A DNA stretch of 64,000 nucleotides from assembly GCA_048013815.1 (NCBI GenBank), contig CM106586.1, positions 10,602,001-10,666,000 of the forward strand, given 5' to 3'. Within the stretch, counting starts at the first letter, position 1, and every line of letters begins with the position of its first letter. Position numbers and translations under genes: made by a program. Positions 43,853 through 55,547 of this stretch are shown piece by piece. Under the pieces are notes generated by a model. That model was not told where the DNA came from. It saw nothing but the letters and a program-made list of their open reading frames with translations, and did no database searches. Origin of the DNA: Setoptus koraiensis. Taxonomy: Eukaryota; Arthropoda.

Positions 43853-45267
43853 GAACATTTGATTTAACTTTGTGTGCGAGTGCGTCACTTTGGTTGCATG
43901 TAACACTGGTACTGTGCGTCAGTTCTTTGTTCAATGTTGTTCGTCGGCTGCGGTTGTTGTTGTTGTTGTTGTTTGTGCTGTGCCAAACGTGAGCACATTG
44001 CTGGTCGTGTGTGCATTGCAGTGCAGGCTTAAAAAATACATTTAATTTTTTCTCTCTTTGTGAGCCTGCACTCGAGTGAGATAAACAACAACAAGAATAA
44101 AAGAGAAATCCTCTGTGTACCACAAACACATGTGAGTGTGTTTTCGAGGAGCGCACACACAAAAGACACGGCGCTATGCGCAGCCCGACGCCAGGCACGA
44201 TTGCAGCGTGAGTGTGTGCCGGGGGCAGCGTGCCTATGGCTAAATGCTGCTCTAATCCGCAAGAGTAACGTATGACTAATTGTCGCTGGAAGGTGGCGCT
44301 GCTCAAGGGGGTCACTTGTTTGTGCCAATGGCACACACACACACAGTCACATGCACAGACGGACAAACAGGCCACACAAGGAACGAATGGAGGAACGAAC
44401 GAACGAACGAACTAGCCGAACTATATAACGACGACGACGCTAGTAAGGCAATGACGACAGCAACGCAACGCATAGAGTGAATGATAGTGATCGAGTGAGC
44501 ATTGCCATTTTCAACACACTACTACTACTCTGTTTGTTTGTTGCATTACATTATCATTAATATTATCACTTTATATAAATATAAATCCACTTCAATATCT
44601 ACACGCCAATAACCGATACACTAACACTATACAGACACACACTAATATAATATAAAAAGACACACCAACATCCAGATATTTTCCACATAGTTTTCGCCAC
44701 AATAGTTATACTACATAATCTGCACTCACACTCACGAAAACACCGTATATATACGCGTATATTCATCATATATTTATATATATATATATTTATATATACT
44801 TTTCGTATACGCTTTCTACACTCGTTCCGCAGATAATATCCCTTTATCACCTAAACGGATAATGGCATTTTTTTAGATGCGCCAGGAACACCATTATTAC
44901 CATCGTCGTTTACTGTAATTACATTCTATCCTTATCAGCGTCATCAACGCAACAATTTGTCTCACTATTAGTATAGGTTGCGCTGTTGCTGTTGCTGCTG
45001 CTACTGTTACTACTATTACAACAATTGCAACAAACTTAAACAATTGCAATTGAGACATAAAAACCATTTCACCATCACTATTTATCATATCAACAATATA
45101 TTTATCAACGCTAACAATTGGCATCGAACACGGGCACACACAAAGACACAAATTTGGACACAAGGCCAGACACACCGACCAACAATTAACACCTAATACC
45201 AATAACCGTACCACTACTATTATTATTAGCGCATACCAATCACTGCTCTTATAAGCAGACGAAAATT
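43586..45267. other. MTIF2-BTG/Tob divergent spacer
   Basis: Presumed promoters and leaders of both genes. It includes TTG arrays at 43812-43851 and 43952-43973, a CA run near 44333-44346 and an AT-rich palindromic tract near 44755-44800. A TTG/CTG tract lies near 44978-45010. Frames through the TTG arrays give poly-Asn or poly-Thr shadows. No gene supported. Confidence 0.5.
43812..43851. repeat. (GTT)13 microsatellite
   Basis: Uninterrupted GTT triplets about 230 bases upstream of the MTIF2 start. Confidence 0.9.
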
Positions 45268-46617
45268 ATGAGAGAGGAAATAGAGGCGGCCGCCACGTTT
45301 ATAACAAGGCTCATAAGTAAGAATTTGTCTTCATTTACCACTGATAAAACTGAACAATTTCGCCAAAATCTCACCAATGCACTGTACGAAAGATTCCACG
45401 ATCATTGGTTTCCAGAGCAACCCACCAAAGGCCAAGCGTATCGTTGTATAAGGCTAAACGAGAGCGATCGCAATGATCCAATACTAAGCTTGACTTGTCA
45501 TCAATGCGGCATCAATTACAGCGATCTACAATTGCCGCTTGAGCTAACAGTCTGGGTCGATCCGGAAGAGGTTACATGCAGATTTGGCGAATACAAGGGA
45601 TCGCATTGTCTAGTGGCCAAATTTAGAAATGGACAATTACAAGAGGACTACATTAATCAAATCGATATAGATGACAATGAACAAAAGACAATGGAAACTA
45701 TGAGACAAGCTAGTTTTGATTTGGCCAAGCCACGCAGCAAGTTGACCTCACAACATCAACAGCAACAACAACGAAGAGACTCAGCCATGCACAATCATTA
45801 TCACCAAGTCCACCAACAACAACAAGCCAAAAATCAACACCACAACTCTCCAACGTCTATGTATAAGCAACAACAGCAACTACAAGGTGATATTAACGGA
45901 AACATTAATGGTTTGAATGGATCAACAGGTCTAGTAAGCTCCACCGCAACCATGCCTCTCAATGTAGGAGTCGCTCCTATGACCAATCATAATAATATCA
46001 ACAACAATAATAGCGCTCAGACTAATCTCCACCTAATTGGAACTAGTAACAACCTAATTGCTGCAAGTAACAATGCTAATAGTTTAAATAATCCTGTCAA
46101 TTCTAGTAGACCGATTGAGACTGATTATCAAACACAGACAGATGTTGATGCTGCCAACGCTGCGGCTGCCGCCGCTGCTGCATCTTCTGCCATGTTACGT
46201 CAACAACAGCAACAAGTGAGAATGTCACCATTCCATAACACAACTTATATGTACTCTCCTCAAATGATGAAATATATTCCACCGCCATTGCCATCATTCA
46301 AGCAACAACAACAACAAGCCAACTCTATGTATCGCAATTCATTCTCTGGCCAATCACCTGTTTCTTCCATGAGTCAGATTGATTCACAATCACCACGCTC
46401 TACAGCAACACCAACATCTTCGATGACCACTAGCTCCAACAGTAATAGTAACCATAGCATCAGCAAGTCGTTCTTCCAACAACCTCAAGTGGCATCACCC
46501 AGGGTCCTACCTAATGTTCAATTAAATCCGGTTATGAACTATTTGCAAACATATTGTCCTTACCCACCACCTTCTAATGATCGTTATCATTACACTAAAT
46601 CTATAGTTAAAGTTTAA
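45268..46617 (+). CDS. BTG/Tob family antiproliferative protein
   Basis: BTG/Tob proteins bind CAF1/CNOT7 deadenylase and promote mRNA decay, restraining proliferation. The 449-aa single-exon protein has the APRO domain at residues 1 to about 115. It starts MREEIEAAATFITRLI, then box A (YERFHDHWFPEQPTKGQAYR, CIRLN) and box B (LPLELTVWVDPEEVTCRFGE). The remaining ~330 residues are low-complexity Gln/Asn/Ser with an Ala run (about 295-306). I did not see a clear PAM2 motif, so Tob versus BTG is undecided; the long tail favours Tob-like. The ATG matches the canonical MRxEI start. It lies divergent from MTIF2. Confidence 0.93.
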   Translation: MREEIEAAATFITRLISKNLSSFTTDKTEQFRQNLTNALYERFHDHWFPEQPTKGQAYRCIRLNESDRNDPILSLTCHQCGINYSDLQLPLELTVWVDPEEVTCRFGEYKGSHCLVAKFRNGQLQEDYINQIDIDDNEQKTMETMRQASFDLAKPRSKLTSQHQQQQQRRDSAMHNHYHQVHQQQQAKNQHHNSPTSMYKQQQQLQGDINGNINGLNGSTGLVSSTATMPLNVGVAPMTNHNNINNNNSAQTNLHLIGTSNNLIAASNNANSLNNPVNSSRPIETDYQTQTDVDAANAAAAAAAASSAMLRQQQQQVRMSPFHNTTYMYSPQMMKYIPPPLPSFKQQQQQANSMYRNSFSGQSPVSSMSQIDSQSPRSTATPTSSMTTSSNSNSNHSISKSFFQQPQVASPRVLPNVQLNPVMNYLQTYCPYPPPSNDRYHYTKSIVKV

Positions 46618-49600
46618 TGATAATAAGCAAACGTCAAAAGAGAGTGTCTTGGTGATAGCAATCATTATTAACATATCGTTTATGTTGTGTCAATGAGCAT
46701 ATTATATTATCATTGCAGAACAATGATATTATCACGCCAAAAAACCCCAGGTGATGTATAGATAGCTTCAGAACTTTCAGCTTGAGGACAATAGAAATAT
46801 TTCCTATGGTTTATTTTGTTATTGTACTTCTCAAGATATGATGAAATTATTCCACCAACAAAGCATTATTTAAGACCAATGACCGTATGATTATATCATC
46901 TTTACATGAATACATTGACACCCACTTAAACAATTTCAATGACAACAACATTCAAATTTTTACATTATTAGGTGACGAATCTGATTTGTACCAGATCATA
47001 AAACAAAAGTGTATGATTTTATCTATGTCTATATTACTAGATAACAAGAATAATTCAACTAATTATCCTGGATCAAATGATTTGATATATCCGCGTGGCA
47101 AATCTTTACACTAATAGCTATAAAATATAGCTATCTGCTTGTTGCAACTAAAAGGAAACAATAGTACGTGATATGTTAGTACAACGAGAAGTGATTGGAA
47201 ATAATTGGATTTTAACTTGAAATGGAATGAAAAACTATAACCATATCTGCCTGTCAAAAAATCAAAAAAATAACATAAACAATAACAATAAAATAATATT
47301 ATCTCATTACATGATGTGTTTTGTAGTTCCTCTAGTATCAAATAGCCTTGAGTCTCATGACTTGACTACCAGTTGACGAACTATGATAGGCCATGTACAG
47401 CTAACTAAATATCTTCCGGTTTATATCATGTGACTGTAACATGATGTTATAACATTCAATGTGCTAAATAACTATAAAAATAGCAATTGAAGCCAATAAA
47501 CTCGGAAAAGCATGCCTTCACATTTTCAATAGAGCCACCTAAAACTGCAACTAGCAAATACATATCGTTAACTTTAATTGGCTATTGTCACAATGATGAT
47601 AAGTGATACATAATAGTTTAGGTTTTGCGTAATTTGTATGAAACGAGTCACGTTTGATTAAGCTTTTATCAACATACTGAGTTATATAAAAAGTTACTAC
47701 TTATGCTCGATGGCCTATGAATCCTCGGGTCTTATTATAATAAACAATTGTTCGCCGATTGCCAAGTAATGTTAAGATTTTGATAGCAATGAGAGAGATC
47801 TCCTCTCTACGGCAAAGACTTGGCTCTCAATCTTTAAATCATCATTCATGAAACCCAAATTGTTTGCCTCGAAAAATGCGTGAGAACGCATAATATATAA
47901 ACATTAATGTTGAAATAGCTATAATCATAACTATAACTATCATAAATATATATGTATCAAAGTTTATGTATAGCAATTATCATGAGAGTACTCTGTGGAG
48001 AGTATTTGATCATTTTTGCTAATGATTGCTAATTAATAATCACTCGATGTTAAGCTTTGATAAGGATGCCATTAACATCGCCGTATGATTTCCTTGGCAA
48101 ATCTAGATGCATAGATGTGATAGATATAATCGACTTTCTTTGATTATCTATGAGTGTCTCCACTTCTAGTTTGATCTAGATTGGTGTATAGTGAGAGCAA
48201 TAATTACAATCATCATCGTATGTGATAGTTGTCATGAACTAACGACTTTAGTCTGTACTAATCGTATAAAGATATTTAGATAGTCTGTATCGTTAATAGC
48301 AATAATAATAGCTATAATAATGTTTGGCGCCCCTGACATTTGTATGACGTAGAGGAGTCATAGAAGATAAGCACGTAGCAGGAGCAGTAAATAATTATAT
48401 AAGTTATGGTTACTGTTGGGCCAAGACGGTCTTTGTTTCATTTAGAGTATCATTTGTCGCGAGAGTATACATAGCAAACCGAAGCAACAAGAGGGTCTCA
48501 CTCCAGTTGTGTGATATAAATTATGCGATGTTGGTATGTGAGCCACAAACATATAAATCATTGCATACTATTAGAAGAAGGCTGCGAACGGAAATTCAAA
48601 CTCAATAATCGGATAACTAATGATTTGATCGGCGTAACCATACCCGTCGACTAGAGCTATTTTTGTAAACTGGTTCCTCACAAACAACAACAACAACAAC
48701 TCGATCAAGGTATAAAATTGCAGCGCTTTTGTAGCTCTTTGGCAGTTCATTGAATTTGCACATGATCTCACTAACAAGTGTTGTTGTTGTTGTTTTGACC
48801 ACACACAAATTGTACAACGACACTTGTTGTTGTTTTCGACGACGGCGAGCTTGCGTAACGAACAACGTGATAAAAACAAGGCTGATTTGTTTGCTTCTAG
48901 TTGCACACCATCACCGTATTGTGTTATTTTGTTTATTGCTTTTGTAACGAAACGAGAGAAAATTGATAGTATGTGTTTGTATGTATCGGGTTGAAAATAA
49001 TGTACAAGTGGATGATGATAATAATAATAATAATAACGATGACGATGTTGATGTTGATGGTGAAAATAGCTACAAAAATTAACAATTGTTGACGTTGTAA
49101 CTATTAAGCGACGATTGCAAATACTACTAGCTTTCTGCATTCGCACATTGAGGATTTCCTGTAATGAGAAAGTGTCGTTGGCTGCCGATAATGGTAGTGG
49201 TGGTTACTCGACGGTCACAAATAACCAAATGTTTGAGTCCTTTGTCCTTCGTTCGATTCAATTTTAATCGCGTCTTATTGCGATCGGATGGTCGATGTGT
49301 TAGAATTGCGAAGAACTAACTACTGTCAACCAACTGTCCTTTAGTTGTCGTTTGTTGGGCCATTTGGAGCGGTCAGTGGGCTCAGATGAGCGAAACTTGA
49401 TTCTAGTGCAGGGCTAATCAGAATTGTTGGGGAAATGTGAAAACATTATTAAGTGACCTGACTTGAGTGCGATAACGGTTGCGCGAGCGTCGCTTCCGTT
49501 AGGTTAATTGATGATGTTGCATTTATTAAATACAAAGGGGCTACTGAGGAGGGGCTTGTATTAGTTTGGCGTGGCAGTGATGCTGGAGGTGGATACAAAA

Positions 49601-49854
49601 GGCTGGTTGGCTGGTTGTTTTGCTGATTGGTCGAACAGTGATGGCAGAGTAATGAGGTCCTTGCTTCGGGTTCTATGTGTGGGCATTTTATTTTAGTCAG
49701 TTTTAACATGCTTGTGTGTCTATGTATATAAAATTAACTATTTTTTTTCTTTCCTTTTCAATTGTTTTCTCTAGGCAACCACGGGCGCTGTCTGAGAGCA
49801 TGCATCTGTGGTTGTGACGCAATTGAGGCCCCTATCCTATGCAATTCATTCCGT
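46618..49854. other. AT-rich spacer
   Basis: The BTG/Tob 3' flank leads into a long AT-rich stretch with AAT (49015-49035) and GTT (48665-48700, 48780-48795) tracts. Open frames at 46887-47114, 48571-49146 and 49449-49709 show no domain, signal peptide or plausible splice partners. A minus-strand AATAAA (TTTATT at 49687-49692) probably serves the peptide gene ending at 49855. Confidence 0.5.
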
Positions 49855-50309
49855 TCATCTTCTTCTCCTTCTCCAGTAGCCTTTGTCATAATGGCTGCCA
49901 CCGTTGCAATGGATAGGAATGGGTATAGGTATCGGATAGCTGATAGATACAACAACAGTTAAATAAAACAGGGAACAAACAACGGAATAAAACAACGCTT
50001 AATTCGTCTGTGGTTGAATATTTGCGCGAGTATAACTATACTCTATAGTGATTTTAGCCATTATCTGACTTGTTTGCAGGCCCAATAATTACTGATAATC
50101 AGTTTTAAGGCAATGAAATCATTTTGTGCTCACCTGTAGGATCCGCCACCGCCGCCGCCACCCGTGCTGATGATGATGTTTCCGGCCTTGCCCTTGCCTT
50201 TGCCACCGGCCTCAACTTGACCCCTGGAACTGGGGCTCAGCCAAGAGCTCAAGAATAGCACCACTATTAAGGCCATGGCAAGGTTAAGAGGATTTCTCAA
50301 TAGATTCAT
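49855..50309 (-). CDS. YPIPIP-family secreted peptide A (86 aa, two exons)
   Basis: Exon 1 is 50309-50134 and exon 2 is 49939-49855, with a phase 2 junction, GTGAGC donor and TATCAG acceptor. The product has a signal peptide (LNLAMALIVVLFLSSWLSP), a short Lys/Gly linker (GGKGKGKAG), a beta-like NIIISTG and a run of seven Gly. Then come SYSYPIPIPIPIHCNGG, SHYDKGYW and a terminal RRRRR. The NIII..GGGG..YPIPIPI core is shared with two nearby genes (53199 and 55548), defining a local family that I cannot name. A TATA-like element (TTTTTATA on plus, 50546-50553) lies ~240 bases upstream. Such peptides may be cuticle, eggshell or host-defense components; this is conjecture. Confidence 0.78.
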
Positions 50310-50545
50310 TTTGGATGTGTTTATATGGTTGATGGTATTGAATTTAAATGATGATTAAAATAGATGATAATCACTTGACAAATCGTGTTGTTTGTGTTGA
50401 TTCAGATTAGTCATATATATTTGTGTGTCTACATGAATATTGTTTCTGATTCAATTTGGTCACTATGGTTAATCTATGATGATATACAAACTCAACTGCA
50501 AAATTTACTTCACTTAAACTAAACGTTTGTTCTTGATGAACAATC

Positions 50546-50553
50546 TTTTTATA
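50546..50553 (-). promoter_or_regulatory. TATA-like box of YPIPIP peptide A
   Basis: TATAAAAA on the minus strand, about 240 bases upstream of the start codon. The predicted transcript start would lie near 50520. Confidence 0.4.
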
Positions 50554-51203
50554 CCTGCGTCAATAGAGACTAACTCGATGACTCGATCATTGCAGGCTGT
50601 TATGTAACGAGAGAAATACTCTCCAGAAGCTCTTCTTTGTCACTTGGTGAATAATTTCAAATATCTTCTAATCGTCTTATCCAGTGAACGGGTGTGGCCA
50701 ATATCTATATATACACATTCCAGACAGGTAGATATGGTGACTATCGTTGATCGCTAGTAGCAGCCAAAGTTAATTTGGGGTGTCAATAACCTGTCTTGTC
50801 CTGTATTCATTAGTCGTCCGCTTGTCTTTCGGGGCCTAATCAATCGCTGTGTGTGCAACAATTATAGATATAACAGTATCATCGAGTTAGTATCAGTGGT
50901 TGTAGTGGTAGTAATAGATTATTGTCACTGCAGTGTTGTGAGAAAGTGTAAGAATTGTTGCTAATTTAATTGTTGCAAGCAGGCAGATAATTATTAGCAA
51001 AATATGCAAACTAACAGCAGCAGCAAAGTAGTGATTATTGACATGGGCATAATAGCCGCCTAATGATTGTTGTAGCAATCTGGTCTTTTGCAACATCTAG
51101 TTATATAACGCATCGATAGACATACATGGCTCTCTTGAATGGCTTGGTTTTGAGCATACATTCTAGTTATATTTTAGTTATACAACAAAATACGACAAAG
51201 CAG

Positions 51204-51332
51204 CTAAAAGATGTTTATAGATGGAAAGTGATGAAACCATTTCGCAGTTAGCAGGTTGTTGAGCTGAAACAATAATGTAGCAATAACAAAGACACCAACA
51301 CAGCCGAAGACGATAAAAAGAACAATTATCAT
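51204..51332 (-). CDS. Candidate single-pass membrane micropeptide (42 aa)
   Basis: The frame from ATG at 51332 encodes MIIVLFIVFGCVGVFVIATL followed by LFQLNNLL and a short aromatic/basic tail (KWFHHFPSINIF). This gives one membrane helix of about 22 residues. About 120 bases upstream on the same strand is ATGAACAG followed by GTAAGT (plus 51445-51460). Spliced to an AG just before the ATG, this would give MNSS joined in frame to VMIIV (47 aa). Alternatively the upstream exon is a leader. No match to a known micropeptide was recognised. Compact membrane micropeptides are common in arthropods, but a chance hydrophobic frame cannot be excluded. Confidence 0.35.
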   Translation of the reverse strand: MIIVLFIVFGCVGVFVIATLLFQLNNLLTAKWFHHFPSINIF

Positions 51333-53015
51333 CACAGAGCTTGACAGCTTAGCGACAGGTTGCTTGCGTTGCTGTTGGTATGGTTAGCTGAATTCTAAAA
51401 ATGAAATGAACTTATTTTCTACCACTACTAATAGTCAGCTAGAACTTACCTGTTCATCTCTCACAAGTATAAATGTGAGGGTGTATTCTTGATGGAAATT
51501 TGTTGCAATCTTCTGTTTTTAAAAGCTAGTTAAATTTTACAGTTATGCAATCCACTAGCGATACAATAAATATAGATTGTTTGCCATTCGATTTTTTCTA
51601 TCGTTACTGGCTGCTGATGAATAGTTTGGTCGGCGATGACACTAGAAAATCCAATATAAGATACAGATAATATGAAAAGTCGTCTCTCAATTGTTGATGG
51701 TCGATATAGACGGCTCGTATACTATTTGTTCGGGCCAATATTTGCTATTGTAGTTGCAGGATTGATGCCGTGCTTTCGAAATGCCACTTTGAAGAATAAA
51801 CCGTTGACGTTGCTCAATTTTGTCTAACTGTCACTCTCAAATATCTCTTGTTTGTGTGTCTCATGTCGCAATGATACCATTTGAATTACCATTTGAATGA
51901 TTCTCTATTTTGTTTTCTAACAATTGTTCGGAGATTTCATTAGTAATGAATCGTTGTAAACTTGCATCTTATCCATCTAATGAAGGCTTGTCTGTGTGAG
52001 AGGTCATTGAGTCGGTTCCTGACTGCCTCTTTTTTTTTTCTTTAATGCTCGTAGATCTTGAACAACGGCCGTTGCATTAGTGTCTGGTCGGATCAAGCAA
52101 CGAATAGACAGAGAACAGACGTAACGACATTTCGAACGATTCAGTTAAAGAACAGAACTGTCAAGCCTGAGAAATGCAAACACATTTCAGCAGCCGAGCC
52201 GGACAGTTGGACAGAATGAAGCGATACCCAATCGTCTAGCTACTGATTGATTGATTTTGTATGTGACTCATAAGTTATGACTCATGGATTTGCAATTGAT
52301 AAATATTTGGTATTTTAGCATAGACGATGAAAAGGCGGTGCAAAGGTGAGGCGATCGATAGGCATCATTATATGACATAACGTCATTGGCGATCTCTCTT
52401 GTTTGATACTAGCATGCATAGTGAATCGTGAAGCAAATGCGACGCGCCGGAGAGAAAGTTCATTAGGGCCAATTTCGTATGGGCAGCTTCGACAGTTGAC
52501 ACAATTGAATTGTTTGTTGCCTGATTGGCTAGTCCGGCGAACAAGATGGGGCAACAAAACAACCTGTTGTTGTACTACTACAGCTTGCAATGGTGCTAAT
52601 TAGTCGCTTGACAACCTGTCGCTCACTGATAGCGCCAATTGTCTCTAAGGTGATTAACGATTCGCTGATTGTTGCGACACCGTGAACAATATTGATGGTT
52701 GCTGCCACATTGCACTCGTTTGCTTCGAAACATTTCACCATGTTCATGTTCTATTTCTCATTTTAATTAGTTAGCTTCTTTTTCTTCTTTTGCTTGTTTG
52801 TTTGCCTCGAACAAACAAGTGGCAAGAACGAGACCCCTCCATTGCACATCGGCTAACAAGATAACGCCTTCTTGGCGCTTCGAAACGAATATGCCAACAC
52901 ACACAGGCAGCCAGGGTGCTGCCGAGCGTCGAAAAGTGGCAGACGTTTGCAGCAGCCATAGATGAGCATCGATCGAGAATCGCTCACCTGGACGAATATC
53001 ACCTCTCAGGGGCTC

Positions 53016-53023
53016 TATATAAA
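53016..53023 (+). promoter_or_regulatory. TATA box of YPIPIP peptide B
   Basis: TATATAAA 183 bases upstream of the start codon. Initiator-like TCA sequences follow at 53047 and 53055, about 33 and 41 bases downstream. Confidence 0.5.
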
Positions 53024-53198
53024 GAGAATGATTGTTTTATAACTAGTCAAACATTCAGTTCTTGTATTTGTGGCATCCAGTAGCTGGGATGAGTAGACAA
53101 TCAATAGAATAACTAGTAACAGCAGTCGCCCAAGCAGCAAACAATCAGATCAATTCTCCAAGAGAAAAGAGGCCCTTGAGAAACAAAAAATTGTCAAC

Positions 53199-53781
53199 AT
53201 GAAGATCTTCAAAATGCTATCATCGTTAGCAGCAGCCGTATTTGGTGTTGTTGCAATCATCGATCCTGTCAGTGCTGGCGGAGACAAATCTGCCAAGACC
53301 ACGGTAAGTACCAACGAGATTGCACGCACGCATGTAGATAGATGAGCGTAATCAGACAGATTTTCAGAGTAGCGCGATTTTCTAGAAATTTTCCAGAAAT
53401 TTTCCAGAAATTTTCTCGAAATGACTTTTTCGAGTGATTTCTTTTCTTCGGAGCGATTTTTTTTTCTGCGAGCGGCCATAAAAACGAACCGAGACAAGAA
53501 TAACCAACCTGACGATCTCAATCTGTTCCCAAACACTCTATTAGGTCATCACGCTAGCGGGCGGAGGAGGACATGAAAAAGCTTCGTATCCCGTAAGTAT
53601 AACCGCCTACTGATAAAACAATCGATTTCTTGTGCAGCCGAAATAAACCGAAATGAACCGAAATATATTAACATGTTCTCATGCCCACTCCTAGATTCCC
53701 ATTCCCATTCCGGTTTGTCAGCATGGCCATTACGGGGGACACGGAGGACATGGAGGCGGCTTCGGACAGGGCGGCTGGTAA
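53199..53781 (+). CDS. YPIPIP-family secreted peptide B (79 aa, three exons)
   Basis: Exons are 53199-53303, 53545-53592 and 53695-53781, all in phase 0 with GTAAGT donors and TTAG/CTAG acceptors. The product has a signal peptide (IFKMLSSLAAAVFGVVAII, cut near VSA) and GGDKSAKTT. The core VITLAGGGGHEKA then SYPIPIPIPVCQHGHYGG follows, and a GGHGGHGGGFGQGGW tail. The order (Lys-containing linker, VI-rich strand, Gly run, YPIPIPIP, Cys, Gly/His tail) matches peptide A at 49855-50309, but the Arg5 end is replaced by a Gly/His tail. The 5' UTR element AGCAGCAAACAATCAG (53133-53148) is repeated before the gene at 55548. The middle exons resolve only when spliced; no single open frame shows the whole protein. 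Confidence 0.82.
53380..53423. repeat. Four 11-bp tandem units with heat-shock-element cores
   Basis: TTCTAGAAATT, TTCCAGAAATT (twice) and TTCTCGAAATG follow each other without gaps inside intron 1 of peptide B. Each unit contains TTCnnGAA, the inverted pair recognised by heat-shock factor. The 11-base period places the cores on one face of the helix. Confidence 0.7.
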
Positions 53782-55547
53782 TCAGTGAGCGAGAAGAATC
53801 AATAATTAGCACCTGTTGGCAATCAAGAAACGGTGGCTAGCCAATACCCATAATCTTCCTTTCATTTACCTCGTTGCCGTAACCATAATTACAGAAATCA
53901 TCATATCAAACTCCATCGGCCCCTGATCGAAGCCCCCAGCTCAGCTAGGCCCTGCTCGACTAAGCTCAGCGCTGGCCCTGTCCCGCAGTAAGTCTAATTT
54001 GGCAAATTGGTCTGGACAAGGGACGCGCAATTAGTCAACCATTGAATAGTTTTGAGCACATCTCCACATCCATACAACAATCCCACATACACAACATTCT
54101 TTCGACCAGGCCCCCTTTATCCCACCCTGCTCCTGTCAATCAATTGATCATCAAGTTTCGCTTGAATCAGGACGGTTTGATACTGTGTCTGAAACTAGCC
54201 GGAACTAGTGTTCGTATCTATATAGTCTGTCTACAGATATTGAACGCCCGGCGCAACCCAGATCTAGACATCCAAAATCATCATTACAGCCATAAATTAG
54301 GTTGAGTCGCTCCCCACTCAATCAGACAAACAACATTGAAACTATTTCAGGCAGACAACTTTTTTTTGTATCCATCACCAACATATCGATCATGCAAGTA
54401 TCGAGCATATATACCAAGTATAAAGTATCAATTATCGGGAACATTCGGGCCATCATGGAACAGGAGCTGTCGACGATGCAAGCAACAATTTGATTTGTTT
54501 TCGCCTGAGCTTTTTGAGGGATTTTAAGCAGCAATAGCTCCAAGAATAATAATAGAACAAGTTGAATGGATAGTATCAAGTGTTGCGGCGGATATTGTAG
54601 CATTAGTTGATATTCATTAGAGTTCATTCATGCCAAGTAGTAAAAGTAGTAGTATCAGTAGTAGTAGTATTAGTAGTAGTTGTAGTAGTAATAGTAGCAG
54701 TGGTGGTAGTAGCGCTGCTGTAGTAGTTTGTACAGTATATTTGATAAGACCAAAATATTCTGAAAGAATTTGGGCCTATGCAAATATATTTTATCCAATA
54801 CGTACGTAATGTATTTGTGCGATTGTGTGCATTCGTATGTGTGTGTGAGTGTAAGGTTTTTTTATCCTGTATGTATCTTTTTATAAGTAGTAGTAGTATC
54901 AAAAAGTAGTAACATAATAAATGAACAAACAAACTAAAAAAAAACTGATAAATTCACTTCCGAATTTCTGGTTGTCTTTTCTCCGTTCAGTCGGTAGTCC
55001 TATCCAACGACAGATGTTCAATGCATTTTGAAACTGACAACTTGTGCCGCTACAATTCATCAGACTGGACAATTTTTTCCTTGTTGGCTTCTCAAAGTTT
55101 TCACGTTCTTTCATGCAGAATCTATCCAGACTGCTCGGTTTTCTGGCTCCGACATCGACCCACTTTTAATTATGTGTCCATTGATGATCGATGGATGAAT
55201 TACGCAACAACAGACCGGTCTTGCTGGCCGCACTTTTCTTCGTTCGAATCAGACTGCTACTTTGTATGTTTCTCGAGAAACAACAAAGATAATGATTGTG
55301 ATCGTTGCTGATTGCATTACAATCAAACAACTGATTGATTTGTCTTCTCGCCGCTCGTCCGCATTCGACATCAATCAATCCACTGGAGGCCAGTCGTCAT
55401 CACTAGATGTTGCACAATAGTCGCCAGGCCAATTGAACATACTCATTCGTCGACAGTCTACCGACGATAACATCTCTATACATCAGATAATAGAAGCAAT
55501 ATTCGTGGTAGCAACAAGTAAGCAGCAAACAATCAGCAAACATCAAA
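53782..55547. other. Spacer between YPIPIP genes B and C
   Basis: This holds the 3' flank of peptide B, the AGT microsatellite at 54636-54728 and the leader of the gene at 55548 with the shared element at 55521-55536. Open frames at 54042-55378 show no domain or signal. Nothing further seen. Confidence 0.5.
54636..54728. repeat. Imperfect (AGT)n microsatellite
   Basis: About 90 bases of AGT/GTA triplets with substitutions, in the spacer between two peptide genes. Confidence 0.85.

Larger units (their letters stand above)
50310..53198. other. Spacer containing a candidate micropeptide
   Basis: Mostly AT-rich DNA with no supported gene except the small membrane frame at 51204-51332. Open frames at 50893-51096 and 52315-52959 lack features. 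The right end carries the promoter of the gene at 53199: TATATAAA at 53016-53023 and TCAGTT at 53055-53060. Confidence 0.5.

Noticed and set aside
43785-44375. 196-codon minus-strand frame with poly-Asn
   Set aside because: Driven by GTT arrays in the MTIF2/BTG spacer; no conserved segment and no plausible start context.
48571-49146. 191-codon minus-strand frame
   Set aside because: Crosses AAT and GTT tracts, with His/Tyr/Gln runs and no signal peptide. A SYPI string near its end tempted a link to the YPIPIP family, but the rest of the core is absent.
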